Shown: positions 1 to 6,822 of the stretch, in pieces | Numbering within the stretch: position 1 is the first letter of the stretch | Layout: each line of letters opens with the position of its first letter | NCBI RefSeq assembly: GCF_007988945.1 | Contig: NZ_BJVC01000001.1 | Span: forward strand, 868,001-932,000 | DNA: 64,000 bases | Direction: 5' to 3' | DNA from: Swaminathania salitolerans | GTDB lineage: Bacteria > Pseudomonadota > Alphaproteobacteria > Acetobacterales > Acetobacteraceae | Notes under the pieces: generated by a model | Told to the model about the DNA's origin: nothing | The model's database searches: none | The model's input: only the letters and a program-made list of their open reading frames with translations | Position numbers and translations under genes: made by a program

Positions 1-1578
1 ATGCTCTTCAGTGCCCGTTCCTGCCGTGGCATGGTTACCGCACCGCATCATCTGGCGGCTCAGGCGGGTCGCGACATTCTCAGGGCCGGTGGCAATGCGG
101 TCGAGGCGGCGGTTGCCACGGCGGCGACGCTTTCGGTGGTATATCCCCATATGACCGGGCTGGGAGGAGACGGTTTCTGGCTCATACGCCGTCCTGACGG
201 CGCGGTCTGCGCGATCGACGCATGCGGACGGCTTGCCCGATCCGCGACCCCTGCCTTGTATGCCGGTCTCGACGCAGTGCCATGGCGCGGCGGTCTCGCT
301 GCCAATACGGTCGCCGGAACCGTTGCGGGATGGAATCGCGCGCTCGCCTATGCGGGCGGCCAGATGTCTCTTGCGACCCTGCTCCAGGATGCGATCGGTC
401 ACGCCGAGCAGGGGATGGTCGTGACCGAAAGCATGGCGGGCCTCATGGCCGCGCATCTCGACACGCTCAGCCATATGCCGAATTTTCCCGCACTTTTCCT
501 GCCGGACGGGGAGATGAAGATCGCCGGAGCGGTTCATCGCAATCCGGCTCTCGCCCGTACCCTGCGGCGTCTGGCCGATGCCGGGCTGGGCGATTTCTAT
601 CATGGCAAGCTCGCCGATACGATCGCCGCGGAACTCGAATCATGCGGCTCTCCCGTCCGGCTGGACGACCTCAATCATCATGAGGCCATTCTCTCCGAGC
701 CTCTCGCAGCATCTCTGCATCACGGCCGTTTCTTCAACGTCCATCCGCCGACCCAGGGCGCCGCATCGCTCCTTATTCTCGCGCTGGCCGAGCGGCTCGG
801 CGTGCAGGGTGCCGATACGGTCGAGGACATTCATCGCTGGGTCGAGGCGACCAAGGCAGCCTTTCTGTGGCGCGATCGCACGATTGCCGATCCGGCGATC
901 ATGACGGCATCGCCTCAGGGGCTCCTGAGCGATCCGGCAGCCCTCGACGAGCTCGCGGGCGGCATTGCGCTCGATCGTGCCATGACCTGGCCGCATCCGG
1001 TCCAGCATGGCGATACGACCTGGTTCGGGGTCATGGATTCCGAAGGCTGGGCGGTGAGCATGATCCAGAGCCTCTATTTCGAGTTCGGCTCCGGTGTCGT
1101 CCTCCCCGAAACGGGCATCGTCTGGCAGAATCGCGGAGCGAGTTTCGACCTCAGGCAGGGAATGCTGCGCAGCCTCGTCCCGGGCAGAAAGCCGTTTCAC
1201 ACCCTCAATCCGGCCATGGCGGCTCTGAATGACGAGTCGCTTCTGGTCTACGGGACCATGGGAGGAGAGGGGCAGCCCCAGACCCAGGCGGCGATCGTCG
1301 CCCGCAACGTGATCGCGGGGCTGAGCCTTCAGGAGACGATCACGGCGCCGCGCTGGCTGCTGGGGCGAACCTGGGGCGAGACCTCGACCACGCTCAAGCT
1401 CGAAACGCGTTTCGATCCGTCGATCGTGGACGGATTGCGGGCTTTGGGTCATGAGGTCGAGACACTGACGCCGTTTGCAACGGCCATGGGTCATGCCGGT
1501 GCGATACGCCGCTACCGGGACGGAACGATGGAAGGCGCGACCGATCCGCGCAGTGATGGCGGTGTGGCGGCATTATGA
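1..1578 (+). CDS. hpxW: Gamma-glutamyltranspeptidase-fold amidohydrolase, probable oxamate amidohydrolase (HpxW-like)
   Basis: The 525-residue protein has the Ntn-hydrolase fold of gamma-glutamyltranspeptidases: AGGNAVEAAVA near residue 30, GGDGFW near 56, and the processing/nucleophile site HGDTTW at 336-341, so Thr339 is the predicted self-cleaving catalytic residue. The GTMGGEGQPQTQ motif follows in the small subunit. It has no signal peptide, unlike secreted GGT. It sits directly upstream of puuE, uraD and uraH, and in Klebsiella a GGT homologue of nearly this length, HpxW, hydrolyses oxamate to oxalate and ammonia at the end of the urate/allantoin pathway. Length, cytoplasmic location and context favour HpxW over a true GGT, but substrate cannot be read from sequence. 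The ATG is the first base of the window, so an upstream start cannot be excluded, although the usual N-terminus is only about ten residues before GMVTAPHHLA. Confidence 0.72.
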   Translation: MLFSARSCRGMVTAPHHLAAQAGRDILRAGGNAVEAAVATAATLSVVYPHMTGLGGDGFWLIRRPDGAVCAIDACGRLARSATPALYAGLDAVPWRGGLAANTVAGTVAGWNRALAYAGGQMSLATLLQDAIGHAEQGMVVTESMAGLMAAHLDTLSHMPNFPALFLPDGEMKIAGAVHRNPALARTLRRLADAGLGDFYHGKLADTIAAELESCGSPVRLDDLNHHEAILSEPLAASLHHGRFFNVHPPTQGAASLLILALAERLGVQGADTVEDIHRWVEATKAAFLWRDRTIADPAIMTASPQGLLSDPAALDELAGGIALDRAMTWPHPVQHGDTTWFGVMDSEGWAVSMIQSLYFEFGSGVVLPETGIVWQNRGASFDLRQGMLRSLVPGRKPFHTLNPAMAALNDESLLVYGTMGGEGQPQTQAAIVARNVIAGLSLQETITAPRWLLGRTWGETSTTLKLETRFDPSIVDGLRALGHEVETLTPFATAMGHAGAIRRYRDGTMEGATDPRSDGGVAAL

Positions 1579-1603
1579 GGGCAGCGTTACAGGAATGAGC
1601 GTG

Positions 1604-2500
1604 ATGACACAGGATTACCCCCGCGATCTCCACGGTTACGGCGCGACACCGCCGGAAGCGGCCTGGCCGGGTTCGGCCCGGATCGCGGTGCAGTTCGTGA
1701 TCAACTACGAGGAGGGTGCCGAGAATTCCATTCTGCATGGCGATGCGGGGTCGGAGGCGTTTCTCTCGGAAATGGTCGGAACGCGTCCCGTCATCGGCGC
1801 ACGATGCATGCAGATGGAGAGCCTGTACGAATACGGGGCGCGGGCCGGTTTCTGGCGGCTGCACCGGCTCTTTACGGAGCGCGGCCTGCCGCTCACGGTA
1901 TTCGGTGTCGCAACCGCGCTGGCGCGTCATCCGGAGGTCGTTGCGGCCATGAAGGCAGCCGGCTGGGAGATCGCATCGCATGGTCTGCGGTGGATCGATT
2001 ATCAGGACATTCCCGAGGCCGTCGAGCGTGCGCATATCGAGGAGGCGATCCGACTGCACCGATCCGTGGTCGGCGAGGCGCCGCTGGGCTGGTACCAGGG
2101 GCGCACGAGCCCCAATACGGCGCGCATCGTCTCTGAGGCAGGGTGCTTCGTTTACGATGCCGATTCCTATGCCGACGATCTGCCCTATTACGACCGGAGA
2201 TACGGACGGCCGCAGCTCATCGTGCCCTATACGCTCGACGTCAACGACATGAAGCTCGTCGCGCTGAACGGCTTCACCGAAGGCGAGCAGTTCTTCCGGT
2301 ATCTGCGCGATACGTTCGACATGCTCTATCAGGAGGGCGGACGCATGATGTCGATCGGGCTGCATTGCCGTCTGGCCGGACGACCGGCGAGGGCGCTGGC
2401 GCTCCGCAGGTTTCTGGATCACATAGGCGCTCACGACAAGGTCTGGGTTGCAACGCGTCTCGATATCGCGCGCCACTGGCTGGAGACCCATCCGGCATGA
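1604..2500 (+). CDS. puuE: Allantoinase PuuE (polysaccharide deacetylase/NodB fold)
   Basis: This 298-residue protein is the PuuE-type allantoinase that opens allantoin to allantoate, unrelated to the amidohydrolase-type AllB. Visible family marks are the N-terminal YPRDLHGYG, the VQFVINYEEGAENS strand, EYGARAGFWRL, the EIASHGLRWIDY segment and GWYQGRTSPNT, spanning the full NodB-like domain. An ATG at 1595 is also in frame, but AGGA at 1591-1594 abuts it and lies nine bases before the ATG at 1604, so 1604 is preferred. The stop overlaps the start of uraD in ATGA, implying translational coupling. Together with UraH and UraD it completes conversion of 5-hydroxyisourate to allantoate; no uricase or allantoate hydrolase is in the window. 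Confidence 0.9.
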   Translation: MTQDYPRDLHGYGATPPEAAWPGSARIAVQFVINYEEGAENSILHGDAGSEAFLSEMVGTRPVIGARCMQMESLYEYGARAGFWRLHRLFTERGLPLTVFGVATALARHPEVVAAMKAAGWEIASHGLRWIDYQDIPEAVERAHIEEAIRLHRSVVGEAPLGWYQGRTSPNTARIVSEAGCFVYDADSYADDLPYYDRRYGRPQLIVPYTLDVNDMKLVALNGFTEGEQFFRYLRDTFDMLYQEGGRMMSIGLHCRLAGRPARALALRRFLDHIGAHDKVWVATRLDIARHWLETHPA

Positions 2501-2991
2501 TCGGCGCCGAGACCGAAGACGCTTTCGTCGCACGATTCGGCGATATCTACGAGCACAGCCCCTGGATTGTCCGAGCGGCCTGGCCGGACGCTCCGTTCGT
2601 CAGCGTAGGGGCCATGATCGAGGCGACCGCGCGCATCGTGCGGGCAGCGGGGCCGGAAAGGCAATACGCGCTCGTCAGGGCGCATCCCGAGCTTGCACGC
2701 CGGTTCGGTGTCGATTTGTCGCTCGGTGCCCTTTCCGCCGCCGAGCAGGAGGGCGCCGGTCTGGACCGTCTTTCACAGGCCGAGTTCGAGGAGTTCCGCA
2801 GCCTGAACGATGCATATCGGGCGCGTTTCGACATGCCGTTCGTCATCTGCGTGCGTCGTGCTACGAAAACCCTCATCAGGGACGAGATCAGACGCCGACT
2901 GGCGCAGGCGCCAGCGCAGGAGCTGAGCGAGGCCCTCTCGCAAATCGACGAGATCGCCCGGTTGCGTCTCGCGGACAAGGTGACGATATGA
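2497..2991 (+). CDS. uraD: OHCU decarboxylase
   Basis: The 164-residue protein catalyses decarboxylation of 2-oxo-4-hydroxy-4-carboxy-5-ureidoimidazoline to S-allantoin, the last step of urate conversion. The family hallmarks are visible: YEHSPWI near residue 18, the catalytic-histidine motif VRAHPELA (His63), the LSQAEFEEFRSLNDAYRARF helix and FVICVRRATK, then EIRRRL and the C-terminal EIARLRL helix. Length is normal for the family. The start codon overlaps the puuE stop (ATGA at 2497-2500) and its own stop overlaps the uraH start, so the three proteins are probably made in fixed proportion from one message. Confidence 0.92.
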   Translation: MIGAETEDAFVARFGDIYEHSPWIVRAAWPDAPFVSVGAMIEATARIVRAAGPERQYALVRAHPELARRFGVDLSLGALSAAEQEGAGLDRLSQAEFEEFRSLNDAYRARFDMPFVICVRRATKTLIRDEIRRRLAQAPAQELSEALSQIDEIARLRLADKVTI

Positions 2992-3320
2992 CGACGCTTT
3001 CAACGCATGTTCTGGATACGACCGGCGGATATCCTGCCTCGGATATGGAGGTGACACTCCTCCATGACGATCGGGTCCTTTTTTCCGGCCGGACGGATGG
3101 GGACGGGCGTTGCCCGGAGCTGGGGGCGCTCAGCCTCGATGCGGGCGTCTATCGCCTGTGTTTCGGTGTTGCGCCCTATTTTCGCGATCGCGGACTGGAT
3201 CAGGGCGTGCCGCCCTTTCTCGATATCGTATCCGTCGATTTCGGCATGACCGGAACCGGGCATTATCATGTCCCGCTTCTGGTCTCGCCTTTCGGCTATT
3301 CGACCTATCGCGGAAGCTGA
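2988..3320 (+). CDS. uraH: 5-hydroxyisourate hydrolase (transthyretin-related)
   Basis: This 110-residue protein hydrolyses 5-hydroxyisourate to OHCU. It has the three diagnostic motifs of the transthyretin-like hydrolases: HVLD at residues 7-10, GRTD near 34-37, and the carboxy-terminal HYHVPLLVSPFGYSTYRGS whose last four residues, YRGS, separate the enzyme from vertebrate transthyretin. It shares ATGA with the uraD stop. The ORF lacks a Tat or Sec signal, so the enzyme is cytoplasmic. It is the last gene of the purine operon; a set of short imperfect repeats follows. Confidence 0.94.
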   Translation: MTTLSTHVLDTTGGYPASDMEVTLLHDDRVLFSGRTDGDGRCPELGALSLDAGVYRLCFGVAPYFRDRGLDQGVPPFLDIVSVDFGMTGTGHYHVPLLVSPFGYSTYRGS

Positions 3321-3348
3321 GCGGCCCGGAACCGGGAATGACCCGATC

Positions 3349-3404
3349 AGGACTATCCCCGGGGGCAGGACTATCTCCGGGGGGCAGGACCATCCCCGGG
3401 GAGC
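3349..3404. repeat. Three imperfect 18-19 bp tandem repeats
   Basis: Three consecutive units of the form AGGACTATCCCCGGGGGC occupy 3349-3366, 3367-3385 and 3386-3404, differing by a few bases and one length change. Each unit contains a CCCCGGGG-type core that is itself self-complementary. They lie between the converging uraH and TonB receptor genes. No function is evident; slippage-generated repeat or transcription-stopping element are both possible. Confidence 0.7.
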
Positions 3405-3450
3405 GGGAGGCGGCCTCGTGTCGTCACGCTGCCGCTACCCGGTATGCCCT

Positions 3451-3477
3451 CGATGCCGGGAAACCTGCCCGGCATCG
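3451..3477 (-). terminator. Perfect 10-bp hairpin between converging genes
   Basis: CGATGCCGGG (3451-3460) and CCCGGCATCG (3468-3477) form a perfect stem with a 7-base loop, seven bases beyond the stop of the TonB receptor gene. There is no T-run on either strand, so it would be a Rho-assisted or 3'-end-protecting hairpin rather than a classical intrinsic terminator. Confidence 0.55.
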
Positions 3478-3483
3478 CAGTCT

Positions 3484-6400
3484 TCAGAAGCTGAGACCCG
3501 CCTGGAGGAAGACGTAGCGTCCGAGATAGAGGCCGCTATAGGTATTATCCGCCGAGTTGGACGCCGCGTTCAGGACGAAAGGCGGGTTCTTGCCTGCGAT
3601 GTTCTGCACACCCCCCTCGAAGGACCAGCGCTTCCATGTATAGCCGAGCGAGATGTCCTGCTGGATGATCGCAGGTGTGCGGATCCGGGCATTCGCTGCC
3701 GGGTTTTCCTCGCTCAGGAAGGCCGAGCCGTCATTCCAGTTCATGCCGCCGATATACTGGAACATGTACGAGATACGGAAGGCATTATGCTGCCAGGTCA
3801 GGGTCGCGTAGTCGCGCACGCGCGGTTGACCGATCCCGCTCTGGTAGAACAGCGCACCGGTCTGGTTCAGATAGGCGCCGCCCGGCTGCTGCTGCTGCTT
3901 GTATTTGACCAGCTGCTGGAAGTTGTTGTCCACGATGAAGGAATCGTGCCGCGTGATGCGCCAGCGATAATTCAGGTCGAAATCGATACCGCTCGTGAGA
4001 AGATCGCCGAGATTCTGGTCGAGGGCGGAAACGGTATTGATCTGGCCGTTCGGCAGCCGGTTGATGTCGTTGCAATAGGCCTGGACGCCGCCTTCATAGC
4101 ACTGGTTCAGGATATATTGCGTAGGCAGGGAATTGATCAGCCCCCCAACGGTGTAGTGCCAGTAGGTAACCGATGCAGCGAGGCCGGGGATCCAGCGCGG
4201 CGTGATGACCGTGCCGAATGTATAGGTGCGGCCGGTTTCGGGACGAAGGGCCGAATTGCCGCCCTGGAGGGTCGGAACCTGGCCGGAATTGGCAGAAGTG
4301 AAGCTCTGCGGATTGGCGATACCGGCCTTCATGCAGTTCGCGATCACGTTCGGGCTCGCGGCACCGGCGCAGGGATCGGAAGCCGCGTTATAGCTCAGCC
4401 CCACTCCGCCATAGAGCTCGTAGACGTTTGGCTGACGCAGGGACGTGCCGAGCGTTCCACGGAAGCGGATATCGCGTGTCGGAGCCCAGTCGATTCCGGC
4501 TTTCCAGTTCTTTGCCTGTCCGAACGTGTTGTATTCCGAAATCCGGCCCTGACCGTCGATCGACAGATCCTTGGCGAACGGAACATCCTTGAGAAGCTGT
4601 GCATGCCCCTGGAGATAGCCCTCGGTGACGTTGAATCCGCCTGAAGTGGGTTCGACCGTGTTGGTAAGGCTGTAACCGCTGACGACAAGCGGATCGGGGT
4701 TGTTCGAAAGCTGCTCGCCGCGATGCTCCATGCCCAGCGCGATGCCGAAATCGCCGCCACCCTGCCACGGCATGTGGAAGAGATGGTTGTTGTGGATGCG
4801 CAGGTTGAGATCCCGCAGCTGATACATGGTGTGCTGATGGGTCGTATAGTTCGCGTATTGCACCGCGCCGGGCGAGAGACGCGTGAACGCGTTGGACTGC
4901 ACGCAACCCGGCGATCCGGCGCAGGAATTCGGATTATAGACGAGCGCGCCGTTCGGGTCGTTCGGATCGGCATAGGGTTCGAGACCCCATTCCTGGAGAA
5001 GCTTCGAATAATCGCCCACGCCCTGGAGTTCGTTCGTCACCTGGCTGACGCCATAGGTGTAGGACAGGTCGTATTTCCAGTCCTGCACGATATCGCCGCG
5101 CACGCCGAACATGCCCGTGACGGTATCGCTCGAATTGTTATTCGTGCGCGGGCCGAACTCGTTCAGACGGCGGTAGAGCTGAAGATCCTCTCCCGTTCCG
5201 TTGCCGGGATAACCGGAAGGCAGGATGATGGAATTCGGCAGGGGGGAGGGAGGCACGCTGCCCGTCGCGGGCTCGGGGGCGAGCTGGGTCTTCGACGTCC
5301 GGTGCGCGTAGAGAACGTTGGAATAGACATCGAAATGTCGGTTGATCTCGTAATGGAGATCGCCCGTCAGGGTCGAATCCTGCAACGCGTTGATCAGCCA
5401 CTGGTTCTGGGCGTAATTGTAACGCTTGCTCTTGCTGTAGGGGCTGAGAGAGCCGTTATCGAGATTGCCGACATAGGCATTCCCGCTATCCTCGCCAAAA
5501 TAGGTCCCGCCCGGAGTGATGATCGAACCGACCTGCAGATTGCTGTTGGTCGGATAGTTCCCGGCAGCGCCGAGCGAGGTGCGCGACCATGAGCGGTCGC
5601 GCTGCTTGACCCCGCCCTGGGTCATATAGGAACCGCCAAGGGTCAGATTTCCCTTGCCGTGGTCGAAATTCCAGCCCTTCATGGCCGAAATCATACCGGT
5701 GCGATTGTCTCCATGGCCTGTGATGCCGCCGCGCATCGTGATGCTGCCGGTGTCGAGATCGTGACGGAGCTTGATGTTGATGACGCCCGAGACAGCATCC
5801 GCACCGTAGAGTTCGGAACCGCCATCGCGCAGGATCTCGACCGAGCGGATCATCTGCACCGGAATGGTGTTGAGATCGATACAGTTGTTGTTGCCGTTCG
5901 GGGTCGTACGCTTGCCATCGATCAGGACCAGAACGCGATTCTGGCCGAGATTGCGCAGATCGACGCAGGATGCGCCGTTGCCGCCATTGGTATTGCTGTT
6001 GGCCGTACCGCTCGCACCGATGGACGGCAGGCGGGAAAGATAGTCGTTGAGCGTCGTGGCGCCGGTCTGCTGGATCTGTTTTGCCGTGACGATCTGGACC
6101 GGGTTCGCGCTCGTGTTGTTTGCCGTGCTCAGCGCCGAGCCCACGACGATCAGTTCTTCCGGCTTGCCGGCCCGTACCGAAGTGCTCTCTCCTGCGGCGG
6201 TCGTCTGACGCAATGCCGCTTCCGCACGGGACGTACGCGCCGAGGCGGGCAGAGCATGGATCGGACCGTTGGGGCCCGGCGCGGCAGGCGCGTCGCCCAC
6301 TGCCAGCGGCGCCCTGACCGGTGCCTTGGCCGGTGTGCGTGTCGACGTGCGCGAAGACGATGTCCTGTGATGGGATTTGACGTGGTGAGGCGCAGGCGAG

Positions 6401-6510
6401 ACCGAAGCGCTCTGGGCGTTCGCCGGTGCCGCCATCGCACAGGGCGTCAGTACGATGGCGGCGCCCAGAAGCAGGCGGTTTCGTCCCCGTATCGTTACAG
6501 AAATCGTCAT
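3484..6510 (-). CDS. TonB-dependent outer membrane receptor
   Basis: The 1008-residue precursor starts with a Sec signal peptide (MTISVTIRGRNRLLLGAAIV, cleavage likely after NAQ near residue 33). A Ser/Thr/Pro/Ala-rich spacer of about 80 residues follows, then the plug domain beginning EELIVVGSAL, with LPSIGASG, RVLVLIDGKRT, IRSVEILRDGGSELYGADAV and SGVINI. The beta barrel runs to a terminal aromatic residue (…FLQAGLSF), the BAM recognition signal. The start at 6510 is preferred because GAGGG lies six bases upstream and longer forms hide the signal peptide. It imports an unidentified ligand with energy from TonB-ExbBD. It converges on the purine operon, which makes purine-derivative uptake a reasonable but unproved guess. 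Asn/Gly-rich plug insertions (SNTNGGNGA) are typical of family members with large ligands. Confidence 0.9.
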   Translation of the reverse strand: MTISVTIRGRNRLLLGAAIVLTPCAMAAPANAQSASVSPAPHHVKSHHRTSSSRTSTRTPAKAPVRAPLAVGDAPAAPGPNGPIHALPASARTSRAEAALRQTTAAGESTSVRAGKPEELIVVGSALSTANNTSANPVQIVTAKQIQQTGATTLNDYLSRLPSIGASGTANSNTNGGNGASCVDLRNLGQNRVLVLIDGKRTTPNGNNNCIDLNTIPVQMIRSVEILRDGGSELYGADAVSGVINIKLRHDLDTGSITMRGGITGHGDNRTGMISAMKGWNFDHGKGNLTLGGSYMTQGGVKQRDRSWSRTSLGAAGNYPTNSNLQVGSIITPGGTYFGEDSGNAYVGNLDNGSLSPYSKSKRYNYAQNQWLINALQDSTLTGDLHYEINRHFDVYSNVLYAHRTSKTQLAPEPATGSVPPSPLPNSIILPSGYPGNGTGEDLQLYRRLNEFGPRTNNNSSDTVTGMFGVRGDIVQDWKYDLSYTYGVSQVTNELQGVGDYSKLLQEWGLEPYADPNDPNGALVYNPNSCAGSPGCVQSNAFTRLSPGAVQYANYTTHQHTMYQLRDLNLRIHNNHLFHMPWQGGGDFGIALGMEHRGEQLSNNPDPLVVSGYSLTNTVEPTSGGFNVTEGYLQGHAQLLKDVPFAKDLSIDGQGRISEYNTFGQAKNWKAGIDWAPTRDIRFRGTLGTSLRQPNVYELYGGVGLSYNAASDPCAGAASPNVIANCMKAGIANPQSFTSANSGQVPTLQGGNSALRPETGRTYTFGTVITPRWIPGLAASVTYWHYTVGGLINSLPTQYILNQCYEGGVQAYCNDINRLPNGQINTVSALDQNLGDLLTSGIDFDLNYRWRITRHDSFIVDNNFQQLVKYKQQQQPGGAYLNQTGALFYQSGIGQPRVRDYATLTWQHNAFRISYMFQYIGGMNWNDGSAFLSEENPAANARIRTPAIIQQDISLGYTWKRWSFEGGVQNIAGKNPPFVLNAASNSADNTYSGLYLGRYVFLQAGLSF

Positions 6511-6822
6511 TGATGTCCCTCGTGGAGATTTGTGTGTCACGAGGCTGCGGATTATGACGTTCCATTGCAAGAGCGTTATTGTTCTGTGTCGTTTTCTCTC
6601 CGCTTTGGTTAACGATATGTTGCGAAAATGCATCAAAAACGGAACCGTGGTGTCCGGTTTTGACGTTCGGCCCGTATATCTCCCTTCGGAAAACGCTGGA
6701 TCCTCACGGATTTCCCTCGGGAGCGTCATGACAGATCCCGGAAGTACCGCCGATCGACGGCGGCCGGGAAAGCCCTGTTAATCTCGTTAAAAAGTGACTG
6801 GTCGGTCGGAAAATCGGTCGAC
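6511..6822. other. Intergenic region with bulged hairpin; promoter side of the TonB receptor
   Basis: This 312-base gap has no supportable gene. The half next to the receptor (6540-6640) is AT-rich compared with its surroundings and presumably holds its promoter, though I find no clear -35/-10 pair. Downstream of the DUF4175 gene, 6736-6741 pairs with 6764-6769 and 6747-6752 with 6758-6763, forming a two-part stem with a five-base bulge and no T-run, which may end the lysA-DUF4175 transcript. Confidence 0.45.

Noticed and set aside
3268-4644. 458-codon plus-strand frame opposite the TonB receptor
   Set aside because: The minus-strand receptor has signal peptide, plug and barrel motifs; this frame has none.
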